Origin: Verrucomicrobiota bacterium
GTDB taxonomy: Bacteria; Verrucomicrobiota; Verrucomicrobiia; JADLBR01
NCBI GenBank assembly: GCA_029560585.1
Contig: JAKQKQ010000335.1
Span: forward strand, 1 to 64,000
DNA length: 64,000 nt
Direction of reading: 5' to 3'
Position numbers and translations under genes: made by a program. Below the pieces are notes generated by a model that had not been told where the DNA came from, made no database searches, and saw only the letters and a program-made list of their open reading frames with translations. How positions within the stretch are numbered: position 1 is the stretch's first letter; every line of letters begins with the position of its first letter. Shown here piece by piece: positions 50,940 through 60,801 of the stretch.

Positions 50940-53243
50940 ATGTTGAGGGAACGGCTGGCGCTCTTGGTTCTATTTGGCGTGGCATGCGCGGCGTATTCCG
51001 ATCCGTGGTGGCACACGCCAACGGCGGTCGTCTCACAACCGCAGGGCGTCAATTTTGTGGCTGCCGGGGCCGGGGCCACGCGCGGCGCGGGTTATCCTTC
51101 GGGCTGGTATGGCTATTGGGCCATCGATGACCAGGATCGGATGGGGCAGTCGCGACGCGTGTTTGAGCGCGTTGGGAAGGCGGGCCTCAAGCGGCTGATC
51201 TACTTTGATTCTGGGGAGGTCGGCGATTACGCGGGATTCTTCGGGGCCGACGGCAAGATGCTCTACAACGGGTGGAGCATACCGTGGTGGAAGGGCGAAC
51301 CGGTGACCGCGCGATGGTTTGGCCTTGAGGCGTTCATGGCGAATGTGCCCTGGTCGCCGTGGCCCACCGCACAGGCCTACGGTCTTCCGACTTTCACATT
51401 TCCGGATGGGCGTCCCGCCGCCGACCATCTCTACGACGCGCTCGCGCACCGCGGGCTCGATGGAAACTGGGAATTCGATTTCTTTGCGAACAAGGGGGTG
51501 ACCGATGACATTGCGCGGAAGACCGGCCTGGACCAGATCAGCACCTCGCAATCAGGCCGCGAGGACATGCAGGGGAAGAGCGGGTGGCGAACGACCCGGC
51601 TGGTGCACGTGGACTTGACCAACCCACAGCTTCGCGACTACCGCCGCGCGGAACTCACGCGCATGATCGAGCGCGTCCGCCCGGAGGGGGTCCATATCGA
51701 TAACCACGGTGACGTGCATATCCTATATCCATCGAGGACGGCCTTCGGCACATGGGCGACCCATCGTTTTCCCGACTGGCTCAAGGCGAATGCGACACCG
51801 GAGCGCTTGCGTGGACTGGGCATCGACGATCCGGACAAGTTCGACATCCGGCAGTATGTGATCGCGAAGTCGGCCGATGCGTCCGACAAACCGGCACAGC
51901 GCGCCGGCCGGCTCCGTGATCCGTCTTGGACCGAAGACCCTATTTGGCTCGCCTTCCTCATTAGCCATGTGGACGCATCGCTGGATTACCACCGAGGCGT
52001 TTTTCGGGCGGGCAAAGAGGCCGCCGCGCGGGCCGGACTGGACCTCTTGATCTGCGGAAACGTGGTGCCCTGTTTTCCAGGCCGGGCGCTGATGCGCGGC
52101 GCCTGTGACATCGTGCATTTTGAATGCCGCAGCGAAGGCCGGTATGGGCCGTACCGCGCCACGGGTCTTCCCCCATGGGGTCGGATCGGCGGCCTGGCGC
52201 GGCTGGGCGCAGCCATCTCCGAGGCCGGTTACTGTTGGCCCAGCCAGTACGTCCCCAAGCACCTTTCCGGTGCAGGGCACGAAAAGCTTCACGGGGTGCT
52301 CGCCTTCGACTGCCTGGCCAATCGCGGCATCATGGACTACGGCCACTGGTACCTCGACGGTTACTCGCCCGGCACGGAGGCGAGCGCGGCCCACGTCAAT
52401 AGGTTCGTGCGCGCCAACGCCGGTCTGCTCAAGGGTCGTCACTACCTCGCCGACGTGGGCCTCGTCTATTGCACTTGGAGCGAAATCGCAACCATAACGC
52501 CCACGATGCCGATCACGGCGCGCTATGCGGATGAGTATTTTGGATGGGCCGCGTTTCTCGATCACCACCATGCCCAGTGGGATCTGATCTTGGCCCAGGA
52601 TATTGCGCAAGGGGGACTCGCGAGGTTTCCTATCATCCTGCTGCCTTCCGTCTCGGTCCTCACAGATGCGCAGGTGGCGGCGCTGAGGCAGTACGTGGAT
52701 GGGGGCGGGCGGCTCATCGCGACCGGATTGTCCGGGACGCGCGGCGGTCCCGGTGATTGGTTGATGCTCCGCTCGACTGGCGCGCTCGAGGCCCTGCGCC
52801 CCAATGCCCGGGTGCGCATTGACGGGGGCCTGCCCGGCGCAGACTACTGGAACAAGGATCGCAATCCCGCCGCATCGAAGAAGATGATGGACTTGGTTTC
52901 GACCGATGACGGGTCCGGGCGGCTCCAGACTGACGCGCCCGCCACGGTCTCCGCGCAACTCAACATGCTGGAGGGCGAGAAGGCCCTCGCGCTCGACCTG
53001 ACGAATTTCGATGTGGATCCCGCGACCGACGCGCGGCGCCCTGCGGCCCCGTGTCGTGTGACGCTGCGGTTGCCGAAACCCTTTGCGGGGCGCGCGCTAC
53101 GGGCGCGAGGGCTCGCGCCGGGCAGCCAGATGGGGTCCCGCGAGGTGACGATTGCTCCCCCGACGAGCCCCGGTCCCGACCTCGCGACTCTGGAGATTCC
53201 GCGCTTCGATGATTTTCTAATGGTGCTCATCGAGCCGCGATGA
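50940..53243 (+). CDS. Exported TIM-barrel hydrolase-like protein
   Basis: 767 residues from ATG 50940 at a signal peptide (MLRERLALLVLFGVACAAYS). The N-terminal barrel has AGLKRLIYFDSGEVGDYAGF, ARWFGLEAFMANVPW, HVDLTNPQL, ERVRPEGVHIDNHGDVH and GACDIVHFECRSE. The middle segment (ARFPIILLPSVSVLTDAQVA, LRQYVDGGGRLIATGLSGT) matches the glutaminase-like fold found after barrels in beta-galactosidase-type enzymes. The end is a beta-sandwich. Family not assigned; the catalytic residues are not clear. Confidence 0.82.
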   Translation: MLRERLALLVLFGVACAAYSDPWWHTPTAVVSQPQGVNFVAAGAGATRGAGYPSGWYGYWAIDDQDRMGQSRRVFERVGKAGLKRLIYFDSGEVGDYAGFFGADGKMLYNGWSIPWWKGEPVTARWFGLEAFMANVPWSPWPTAQAYGLPTFTFPDGRPAADHLYDALAHRGLDGNWEFDFFANKGVTDDIARKTGLDQISTSQSGREDMQGKSGWRTTRLVHVDLTNPQLRDYRRAELTRMIERVRPEGVHIDNHGDVHILYPSRTAFGTWATHRFPDWLKANATPERLRGLGIDDPDKFDIRQYVIAKSADASDKPAQRAGRLRDPSWTEDPIWLAFLISHVDASLDYHRGVFRAGKEAAARAGLDLLICGNVVPCFPGRALMRGACDIVHFECRSEGRYGPYRATGLPPWGRIGGLARLGAAISEAGYCWPSQYVPKHLSGAGHEKLHGVLAFDCLANRGIMDYGHWYLDGYSPGTEASAAHVNRFVRANAGLLKGRHYLADVGLVYCTWSEIATITPTMPITARYADEYFGWAAFLDHHHAQWDLILAQDIAQGGLARFPIILLPSVSVLTDAQVAALRQYVDGGGRLIATGLSGTRGGPGDWLMLRSTGALEALRPNARVRIDGGLPGADYWNKDRNPAASKKMMDLVSTDDGSGRLQTDAPATVSAQLNMLEGEKALALDLTNFDVDPATDARRPAAPCRVTLRLPKPFAGRALRARGLAPGSQMGSREVTIAPPTSPGPDLATLEIPRFDDFLMVLIEPR

Positions 53244-53328
53244 TGCCGTTGGGGTGCCGCGATCTTATCGTTGGCCCGAAGTGGCGGATCCTAATGGCAG
53301 CAAGAGTCTGATTTTCGAGTTGAGCATG

Positions 53329-55683
53329 TTATTTCGCCGGCGGAGTCGCGGTGGGCTTTGCGGTGAGAAAAAGTGAATCGAGTTTGGTGCCCTTTTCGCG
53401 CCCGCGAATTTCTAGGCGCAGCATGCCCTCGGCGAGATTGATGCCTTGCGGTTGCCCTTTCTTGGGACCCTGGGGTTCGATGCGGGCCCACTCCCATTTC
53501 GGGTGTATGCCGGTGTGCCATTCGATTGTTGCGGGTGGTTGTCCGGAGCGGGGCTGCTCCAAATAGACGGAGAACGAGTCATCCTTGGAAGTTGGAGCCA
53601 GAACGCGGCCCCAAAGGAAATAGCGACCGGCCTTGGGGACGTGGATCAGATAATTGGCGCGACCGCCGCCGCTTTGGTCGGCGCCCTTGGGCTCCGGCAC
53701 CCAGATGAATCGCCCACCGGAGGCAGAGCTGTCGGCATCGGTGCGGATTTCACCCACGAGCAGTTGCGCCGCCTCCGCTTCGATGGGTGTCTCTGGCACA
53801 AGGGCTGTAGTCCCCCCGCGCTCGGCATCCTCGAGGAGTTTGCGATAGCGCGCGACGGGACCTGCAGAGCCGACCAGTTCGCGACCGATGTCGCGCCCAT
53901 CGACGGCCAGCAGGGCAGCCTCCGCGCCCGGTTCCGCGCCCTCGATCGCAGTCCGCTCCTCCTTCGCGACACCGACCGCAACGCGCAGGGGGCATTGGAG
54001 TCCCTGCACCCGAGCATCGAGTCGTTCGCCATCGTGCCGGACATCGACCTTTGATGAAGCGAATGCCGCGCGGAATCTAGCGAAGGCCGCATCGTCTAGG
54101 CCCTCGGCGGCGCGGATCCAGATTCCGATGATGCCGCGGGCCGCGGGCTTGGATGCCGCGTGCTCGACAGTGAGCCTCGCGGCACCGAATTTGTCGCCAT
54201 CGGCAATCAGGGCCAGGGGAGCGGACTTTCCATCTGATGCAGTCCGGACGATGAAACGGATGCCCGCCGCCACGTCGCCGGAGCGGAGGAACACGGGCCG
54301 TTCGCCGTCGAGTTCATGGCGGCCCTTGAGCGGGAGGGGAGCGGCCGAGGTGGCGTCCCAGACGCTGGCATTGGTCGGAAAGAAGAAGTGCGAGAACAGG
54401 CCGTCGATCTGTTCGTGGTGCATGAAATGTTTCGGGTTTGATGGATCGGCGGTGGCGAAGAGCAGCACCTCGGGTCCGCGCTGGACGCTGGCGAGGAATG
54501 GGTTTAGGTGCAGGGATTTCTTGTGGCCGCTGGTGCCCTCTGCGATTTTAGATTTGCCGTAGGGGTCATTTCGTGCGTCCATTAGGAAACTGGCGACGGG
54601 CGTGTTGATGTCTCCGGGAAGATTCAGGACGAGGGGTTTGTCCATGTTCCAGTAGGTGGCGGCGGCAGAGCCGAGGCTGAAGTTGTGCCCTATGTGTTGG
54701 GCGGCCATCTCCCAGGGTTGCTGGCCCCAGCGCTGGCGCACGAAACGCGGGGTCCGATCGGCGAGCGCGCGCATCTCGGCGGGGGGCGTCCACGAGGCCA
54801 GTTCGTCATAAGGGTCGGTCGCGATAGGCTTGCCATCTTTGAGCCAGCCCTGGCGACGGAGTGCGATATCGAGATGGCCGCGGCCGGTGAGATAGTCGTA
54901 GTCGCGGCTATGCGCTCCGCCCAGGCGCTGGGCCGGGGCAAACCAATTGGCGGCGATGTCGGTCCAGAAAAGCCGGAGCGCGACGTCGGCGAGTTTCTTG
55001 CCCTCATCGCGCTGCGCGAATCGGGCGATGAGCCCGAGGCAGTGGACGTCAACGCCATAGTATGTGGGGCTGAGGTATTCGTGGATGCCCGATTCCCAGA
55101 CATGCATGAGCCACCGCTCCAGCATCTGGTAACCTTCCGCCGCCAGGTCCGCACGGCCGGTGGCCTCGCCGATGGCGATGCAGTTCCACGTCTTCATGAG
55201 GAAGATGTTCGTGTAAGACTCCGACACCCGGTGGAGGCGAATCCCTTCTATCGACAGGGTGATAAGCCTCTCCAGTTGTTCCCGGGCCTTGGGAGTGAGA
55301 CGGTCCCGATACAGTTTCCAGATCAGCACGCCGCGCTCCATGCTAAACTCGACGGCGTTGCGATCCCCCGGTTTCTCGTTGAACCAATACCACCGGAAAT
55401 TGCCATAGGTGGGGCTGGCGGGATCCCGGTCCTGCATCTGCTCCGCGACCGCGAAAGCGCGCTCGATCATCTCGGGCCGGTAGCCCGCCGCAACGGCATC
55501 CAGGGCGAAATCGAACAGCTCGCGAACACCGGTCTGATCCCGGGGTGGATCGAAACGCCGGATGGAGGCCTCGAATTGTTTCTCCAGTTCTGGGTCGATC
55601 TTGGCGGTCATGGCTGGGGTCGCAGACGCGATAGCGGCAGGGGTCCACAGCAATGCTAGGAGATAGGCCGGGCAAGATCTCAT
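53329..55683 (-). CDS. Large exported protein, helical N-terminal domain and beta-type C-terminus
   Basis: 784 residues from ATG 55683 (signal peptide MRSCPAYLLALLWTPAAIA). Residues about 30-330 are helical (VRELFDFALDAVAAGYRPEM, LITLSIEGIRLHRVSESYTN, MLERWLMHVWESGIHEYLSP), like an (alpha/alpha) toroid of polysaccharide lyases. A beta-rich part follows. The last part (YLIHVPKAGRYFLWGRVLAP and LEIRGREKGTKLDSLFLT) is a typical carbohydrate-binding sandwich. YLSPTYYGVD holds candidate catalytic Tyr. No named lyase family can be assigned with confidence. Confidence 0.8.
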   Translation of the reverse strand: MRSCPAYLLALLWTPAAIASATPAMTAKIDPELEKQFEASIRRFDPPRDQTGVRELFDFALDAVAAGYRPEMIERAFAVAEQMQDRDPASPTYGNFRWYWFNEKPGDRNAVEFSMERGVLIWKLYRDRLTPKAREQLERLITLSIEGIRLHRVSESYTNIFLMKTWNCIAIGEATGRADLAAEGYQMLERWLMHVWESGIHEYLSPTYYGVDVHCLGLIARFAQRDEGKKLADVALRLFWTDIAANWFAPAQRLGGAHSRDYDYLTGRGHLDIALRRQGWLKDGKPIATDPYDELASWTPPAEMRALADRTPRFVRQRWGQQPWEMAAQHIGHNFSLGSAAATYWNMDKPLVLNLPGDINTPVASFLMDARNDPYGKSKIAEGTSGHKKSLHLNPFLASVQRGPEVLLFATADPSNPKHFMHHEQIDGLFSHFFFPTNASVWDATSAAPLPLKGRHELDGERPVFLRSGDVAAGIRFIVRTASDGKSAPLALIADGDKFGAARLTVEHAASKPAARGIIGIWIRAAEGLDDAAFARFRAAFASSKVDVRHDGERLDARVQGLQCPLRVAVGVAKEERTAIEGAEPGAEAALLAVDGRDIGRELVGSAGPVARYRKLLEDAERGGTTALVPETPIEAEAAQLLVGEIRTDADSSASGGRFIWVPEPKGADQSGGGRANYLIHVPKAGRYFLWGRVLAPTSKDDSFSVYLEQPRSGQPPATIEWHTGIHPKWEWARIEPQGPKKGQPQGINLAEGMLRLEIRGREKGTKLDSLFLTAKPTATPPAK

Positions 55684-55846
55684 GGGGCAAAGGCTAATCG
55701 CACCGCGTTGTGACGGGCAAGGCGCGAGATTTGAGCGCGGAGAACTCGCCGCCCTCGGGCCGGGGGATATTGGGCGCCGGTGGCCCGAGAATCTGAGGCA
55801 GGGGGAACGCGTCGGCGGGGGGCACCATCGGGGGCGAAAATGAGAC

Positions 55847-55938
55847 GTAGGGGCGCGCTTGCGCGCGATTGGCGCATGGAATCGCCTCGTAGGAGCGCGC
55901 TTGCGCGCGGTTCGAATCGCCTGCAAGCAGGTTCCTAC
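55847..55938. repeat. REP unit plus 50-bp REPIN-like element
   Basis: A single REP-type unit, GTAGGGGCGCGCTTGCGCGC..., lies at 55847-55870. After 18 bp a full REPIN-like element of 50 bp follows at 55889-55938, close to that at 45558-45607. It sits between two genes of the same strand. Confidence 0.85.
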
Positions 55939-55976
55939 TGCCCGGCATCTGAACTTTCGAGGCAGCCCACCTCGGG

Positions 55977-58874
55977 TTATTGGGCCGCGATCTCGTAGAG
56001 CATGATGGCGCCGTGCTTTGGCGCGAGGGCGGCGACATCGGCGGTGAAGGCGAGGGTGGCGCCATCGAGGGTTGTGGGGATTTCGGCGAGGCGTCGGCCG
56101 CCGTTAGAGAGTGCCCAGACTTTGAGGTTGGCCGATGAGGTGTGTTTCAATGTGACGGCGGCATTGCCGTTGCGGATTAGGTGGGGGAGTGCGCCCCAGG
56201 CAAGGAGCGTTTGACGGGATTTCTCGCCATAGCGGATGCCAGAATTCTGCAGGTCCGTGAGGTGGGAGAGAAGCAACCGCGCGCTCTCGCGAATGGGTTT
56301 GCCGTCGAGGGAATTAATCCAGACGGTGGCGTCGGAGCCCCCGATGGTGATCTGGAGGGCGCCGCCCAGGCTGGAGATCGTTTTTCCCGTCGGGGCGTAG
56401 CCACCCGCGGTGCGCGGGGTGTCGATGGTCAAGACGTCGTTTTGGCCGTCGATGGTGATTTCGCCGGTCGGGCACTGGAACTGGCGCTTCGCGGGATCGG
56501 TGAAGTCGCCATTTTGAGGCGCGCCTTTTGACCGGAGCAGTAAGGCGATGTCGGCATCCTTCAGCTCGTACGCGGGGGTGGTGGCAGCCGCCCTTGTGCC
56601 GAGAAACCGCAAGGAAGCGTCTCCGATTGGCAGGGGGATGCTTTCGGCGGGGATGCACCTTGGGTCTTGGGCGGCGATGGTGCCGACGCGCATGATCCAC
56701 GCGAGCCACGACCACGGGGGGGTGATCCGCTTCTGGGGGCGAAGCGAGAGAGCCTCGTCCTCGGTTGCGACGAACGCGACGGTGCCGTGGGCCGATTTCA
56801 TATCGCCGCGAAGAAAGAGGCAGAGCGACGCGCGTTCGGCGGCCTGCCCGAGGGGATCGGTCGCCATGTCGAAATAGTTGAGGGCCGAGGGTCGGAGGAG
56901 GCCTTCGCGGGTGTGGCTGTAGGAGTATCGCCATATGCCATCCCAATCCTGGAGCGCCCCGAGGGCCCCGGTGAGGATGCCGCCGACGCCACGGAATCTG
57001 CCGGGTGCCGCGTAATTGTATTCCGTGATTGTGAATGGTTTGCCGGGGACGCGGGTGAAGGCGTTAGCCCTGCCGCCGGCGGCCCCGCCGAGGATGGGGC
57101 TCCTATTGTCGCAGCGGCTGGGGAGTTGCCACGGGCGCTCGATGAACACGGGGTGGTCCACGTAGAAGTGATCATCGACGTAATCGAAGACGTTGCGGGC
57201 CGCCTGCATCGCGAGAAAATTGGTCCACGCGTTTGCGTTCGTCAGCAAGGCCCTGCAGCCGAGTTCGTCGCGCAGGAATGCGCGCATGCGGGCCAGCGTG
57301 TCGCGCTCCATTTCCGCGAGGAACTGGATGCAGTCGCCGGCCCTTGGGTTGGCGGAGTCGAGGCCATCGGGGAATGCGACCTTGCCCAGGGCGGGGTCTT
57401 CGCCATCGCGGAGTTCCTTGCCCCAGGCGGAGCGCAGGGCCCCGGCCCCCGGATAGCGCTTGGCCAGCCAAGCGTTCCATGCGGTCTGCCATTCGGGGAT
57501 GTCGCGGAGTTTGCCGAGGAAGTTGCCGTAGGTGCCCTCGTTGACCATCGAGAGCCAGGCGAGCGCAGGGTCGTCCGCGTATCGGGTCTTGCGGTACGGA
57601 TTCGTATGGGTGAGGAAATTTCTGGCGAACGCCTTCCAGTTCTCCCAAGCGCGGGGCACGACCGGGATGAGGATCTTGAAGGTGTCCATCTCGACATTGT
57701 CGGGCTTTTCTATGCCGATCTCTTTCCATGGTATTGGGCGGGACACGAAAAGGTCCGTGGTGACGTAGATGCCGCGCTGGGCGCAGGCCGCGATGAAGTA
57801 GTCGAGGCGATCGAATTTCTCGGGATCCGGGGTCACCGAATCCGTCTGGCCGGCGATGAGATCCATCTCGTAATGGTGGACGCGGATGGCGTTGTAGCCG
57901 AGGCGCTGCAGACGATCGGCCATGCGGTCGGCTTCGGGGTGATCCATATACTGCGACCCGAAGCTAAAATTGACGCCATAGAAGCGCCTTGGCGTCTTCT
58001 TGGGATCCTTTTCGAAAACGAAGTGTCCCTGAGGCGAGGCGATGACTCGACCGTGTTTGCCTGCGGGTGCATCGTGAAAACCCTGGCCGGAGAAATCCGC
58101 GGCGGATCCTGACTCGATGTCGAGCTCTGTTTTGAGCGGGATCCATTCGGGGCCTGCGGCGAGGGTGATGGGGGTATCGCGCTCCAGGCGGATCCCGGAG
58201 GACGAGCTGAGCGTGAATCCGAGTTCGTTCCGCTGGCCCTGCGCTATCCGGAATCCCTGACCTTGGCGGCCCATGCGGACTGAGAAGCTCGGATCCTGCC
58301 ACTGTCGATTGTCTTGGATGAGCACGCGCGTCGGTTCTTTGAAAACAAGGCGGAGGGTGGCGCCTTTCGCCGTGGCGATTTCCAGAGAAGAAACGTCGCC
58401 AGAGAAGAGTCCCCCGTTGCCGATGGCGATGGGGAACGAGCCGCCTTTGGCGCCGTCGGCACCCGTGACTTTCCATTTGCCGCCGCCGATCGCGGAGGCG
58501 GGCAGGTCCATGCTGACATGTAGAGAGTTGAGGGTGACCTCTGCGCCGGGGGCGAATGCGTAGCGGGCCACGACGGTGTCGCCCGATGTGGCCATGAGCG
58601 ATTCGACGGCGATCTTGGGACAGTTCGGCATCCGGATGGCGAATGCGTGGCTGTGCGCGGGCGCATCGGGCCGAAGGGCCGTGCGATCGGGTGCCGCTCC
58701 GGCCCATTGCCAGCCGGTGTCGAAGGCGCCGATGCGGAAGTCGGCCAATTCTTCGGATCCCGCCATGAGGCGCAAGTTCCCATCAGTGTTCACGATTCCG
58801 TCGATGGGGGCGGCACGGCCGAGCGCCAGCGCGGCCATCAGCGTGGCTATGGTAATAGGAAGCAGGGTGCGCAT
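55977..58874 (-). CDS. Exported clan GH-A glycoside hydrolase-like protein
   Basis: 965 residues, signal peptide MRTLLPITIATLMAALALGR. An N-terminal beta-sandwich region (about 25-280) precedes a TIM barrel with RRFYGVNFSFGSQY, LGYNAIRVHHYEMD, LDYFIAACAQRGIYVTTDLF. Probable acid/base Glu is in LSMVNEGTYG and nucleophile Glu in FTITEYNYAAPGRF. GALQDWDGIWRY follows, as in its relative at 1614-4280. The C-terminal part is beta-rich. It probably cuts a polysaccharide backbone. The family is not assigned. Confidence 0.85.
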   Translation of the reverse strand: MRTLLPITIATLMAALALGRAAPIDGIVNTDGNLRLMAGSEELADFRIGAFDTGWQWAGAAPDRTALRPDAPAHSHAFAIRMPNCPKIAVESLMATSGDTVVARYAFAPGAEVTLNSLHVSMDLPASAIGGGKWKVTGADGAKGGSFPIAIGNGGLFSGDVSSLEIATAKGATLRLVFKEPTRVLIQDNRQWQDPSFSVRMGRQGQGFRIAQGQRNELGFTLSSSSGIRLERDTPITLAAGPEWIPLKTELDIESGSAADFSGQGFHDAPAGKHGRVIASPQGHFVFEKDPKKTPRRFYGVNFSFGSQYMDHPEADRMADRLQRLGYNAIRVHHYEMDLIAGQTDSVTPDPEKFDRLDYFIAACAQRGIYVTTDLFVSRPIPWKEIGIEKPDNVEMDTFKILIPVVPRAWENWKAFARNFLTHTNPYRKTRYADDPALAWLSMVNEGTYGNFLGKLRDIPEWQTAWNAWLAKRYPGAGALRSAWGKELRDGEDPALGKVAFPDGLDSANPRAGDCIQFLAEMERDTLARMRAFLRDELGCRALLTNANAWTNFLAMQAARNVFDYVDDHFYVDHPVFIERPWQLPSRCDNRSPILGGAAGGRANAFTRVPGKPFTITEYNYAAPGRFRGVGGILTGALGALQDWDGIWRYSYSHTREGLLRPSALNYFDMATDPLGQAAERASLCLFLRGDMKSAHGTVAFVATEDEALSLRPQKRITPPWSWLAWIMRVGTIAAQDPRCIPAESIPLPIGDASLRFLGTRAAATTPAYELKDADIALLLRSKGAPQNGDFTDPAKRQFQCPTGEITIDGQNDVLTIDTPRTAGGYAPTGKTISSLGGALQITIGGSDATVWINSLDGKPIRESARLLLSHLTDLQNSGIRYGEKSRQTLLAWGALPHLIRNGNAAVTLKHTSSANLKVWALSNGGRRLAEIPTTLDGATLAFTADVAALAPKHGAIMLYEIAAQ

Positions 58875-59067
58875 GGTGAGAGAGGTTGGGAGAGAGGAGG
58901 GGCGAGATCAATAGTGCAACCGGTCGCGATAGAAAACGTGTCGCTCGGCCTGGGCGGGGCCGAAGACTGTTGACGGTTCGAATGAGGCCTTCGGCGAAAA
59001 TCGGACTCGTGGTGTTTTGGGCTTGCCGGGCGCGCTTGCCGGGACGAAGAAAGCGGTGGCAGGATCC

Positions 59068-59802
59068 ATGGCGAAGAATGTTTTGAGGCGAGGGCGATCT
59101 GCTGCTCCTGAGGCGGGGGTCGTGTGTGATATCCTTCGGGCGCGATATCGCGACTGGGATCATCACAACAGGAGCAATCCGCTGGATGAACTGCTCTTTA
59201 TATTGTGCAGCACCCGCACGCAGGAGAATGGCTATCGGGGGACGTATTCGGCCCTGAAGCAGGAATTTCCGACGTTTGGCTCATTGGCCGAAGCCCCCGC
59301 GCGATATATCGCCAAGCCACTGGAACCGGGGGGCCTGCAGCGGCAGAAGTCCAAGGCGATTCGCGAGATCTGCGATCAGATCACCGCCCGATTTGGGCGG
59401 CTTTCGCTGGCGCCATTGCGAGAATCATCCGACGCAGAATGCGAGGCATTCTTGACCTCGCTCCCGCTGGTGGGGAAGAAGGTGGCGCGCTGCGTGATGA
59501 TGTATTCTCTGGGGCGCGAGGTGTTCCCCGTGGATACGCACTGCTGGCGCATCGCGCGACGCTTGGGCTGGATCCGGCCCACGCAGAAAGATGGGCACTG
59601 TGCCGATCGCGACATGGATCGGCTCCAGGATAAGATCCCTCCGGCGATGCGATTCTCGCTGCACGTCAACTTCGTGTCGCTGGGGCGCGAGCATTGCATT
59701 GGCCAAGGCCCGCGCTGCGATGGATGCCCCTTGGACACGGTTTGTCCGAAGATCGGTGTCGGCACCGCGCGCTATGGTCCCCCGAGGCGGCGGAAGAGAT
59801 AA
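59068..59802 (+). CDS. Endonuclease III-like DNA glycosylase (HhH-GPD, iron-sulfur)
   Basis: 244 residues from ATG 59068 with AGGA upstream. Helix-hairpin-helix and catalytic region: LPLVGKKVARCVMMYSLG with the Lys, and FPVDTHCWRIARRLGW with the Asp. The C-terminus carries a [4Fe-4S] pattern C-x6-C-x2-C-x5-C (HCIGQGPRCDGCPLDTVC). It should excise damaged bases in repair. The early region (LLFILCSTRTQENGYRGTYS) differs from classic Nth, so it is a divergent relative. Confidence 0.93.
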   Translation: MAKNVLRRGRSAAPEAGVVCDILRARYRDWDHHNRSNPLDELLFILCSTRTQENGYRGTYSALKQEFPTFGSLAEAPARYIAKPLEPGGLQRQKSKAIREICDQITARFGRLSLAPLRESSDAECEAFLTSLPLVGKKVARCVMMYSLGREVFPVDTHCWRIARRLGWIRPTQKDGHCADRDMDRLQDKIPPAMRFSLHVNFVSLGREHCIGQGPRCDGCPLDTVCPKIGVGTARYGPPRRRKR

Positions 59803-59834
59803 ATCGTCTTTTCGTTGATCCGTGGGGGGGTAAC

Positions 59835-60758
59835 ATGGCCGCCATGAAATGGGTGATTGGGTTTATTGCGGGGCTATTGGTGGGCGTGCTTCTGATGTTG
59901 GTCATCCGGCCGGATCATTCGGCGGAATTGGCCACGGTGCGCCAGGAAGTGGCGGTGACGGCAAAGCAGCTTGATGTCCTCAAGGCGCAACTGACGAAGG
60001 CGCAGGCCGGGTCCACGCCAGTGGGTCTTTCGACGGGGGATGCCAGGCGTGCGGCCGCAGGGAAAGCCGCTGCTGCGAAAGGCGCGAAGGGCCCGGCGGG
60101 GATGTTTGGCGAGAAGTTCGCCAAGGCGATCGGCGAGATGGCCCAGTCGCAGGTGAAGGCACAGATTGAGGCGAAGCTCGGCCAGATCGTCGAACGGTTG
60201 GGGCTGACGCCGGAGCAGGAGAAGAAGCTGCGCGCGTTGGTCGAACCGCAGATCGAAGGGCTGGTGGGCCAGGTGCAGGGCGCGATGGAAGGCAAGACGA
60301 TCAAGTCGGGCGACCTCGCGCATGCGACCGCGATCCAGCTTGGGATGTTGCCGGCTGACGTCGAGTCAACGCTGACCCCGGAACAGAAGACGGCCTACGA
60401 GGCATTCAAGCAGGAGGAGAAGACCAGCCGCATCGAGACGCGGGCCAGCGCAGAGCTGATGGGGCTTCAGGGGATCGGGCTGACGCAGGATCAGAAGGAC
60501 CAGGCATTCGAGGCATTCTGTCGGCTCGCGCAGGAAGACGAGGAGACCATGTCGAACATGTCAAAGGCTGGGTCTGCCGGGAGCGGGGTGAACCCGAAGG
60601 AGCAGATGGACCGCATGTTCTCGCGGCGCGTCGAGGCGCTGCGGGCGGTATTGACCGAGCCACAGATGAAGGGTTACGAGGCGCAGGTTGAGATGCAGCG
60701 CAGGATCATGTCCGAGATGGGCGTCGGGGTGGAGGTTGCCCCGGGTTCGGGCAAGTGA
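59835..60758 (+). CDS. Membrane-anchored protein with LTPEQ motifs
   Basis: 307 residues; ATG 59835 follows GGGGGG at good distance. N-terminal anchor WVIGFIAGLLVGVLLMLVI, then a short coiled coil (ELATVRQEVAVTAKQLDVLK). The rest is helical with repeated motifs LGLTPEQEKKLRAL, LTPEQKTAYEAF, IGLTQDQKDQAFEAF and LTEPQMKGYEA, reminiscent of Spy/CpxP-type LTxxQ helices. A role in the periplasm as a chaperone or stress sensor is only a guess. Confidence 0.85.
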   Translation: MAAMKWVIGFIAGLLVGVLLMLVIRPDHSAELATVRQEVAVTAKQLDVLKAQLTKAQAGSTPVGLSTGDARRAAAGKAAAAKGAKGPAGMFGEKFAKAIGEMAQSQVKAQIEAKLGQIVERLGLTPEQEKKLRALVEPQIEGLVGQVQGAMEGKTIKSGDLAHATAIQLGMLPADVESTLTPEQKTAYEAFKQEEKTSRIETRASAELMGLQGIGLTQDQKDQAFEAFCRLAQEDEETMSNMSKAGSAGSGVNPKEQMDRMFSRRVEALRAVLTEPQMKGYEAQVEMQRRIMSEMGVGVEVAPGSGK

Positions 60759-60801
60759 GGCGCCGCTGACGCCTCGTGTCGAAGATGGCGGGGGTGTAAT
60801 C

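Noticed and set aside
55847-55938. Possible CRISPR array
   Set aside because: The repeats are inverted and palindromic with one 18-bp gap, not direct repeats with regular spacers.
56667-58112. 481-residue open frame on the plus strand
   Set aside because: Antisense to the hydrolase at 55977-58874 and with a composition typical of shadows.
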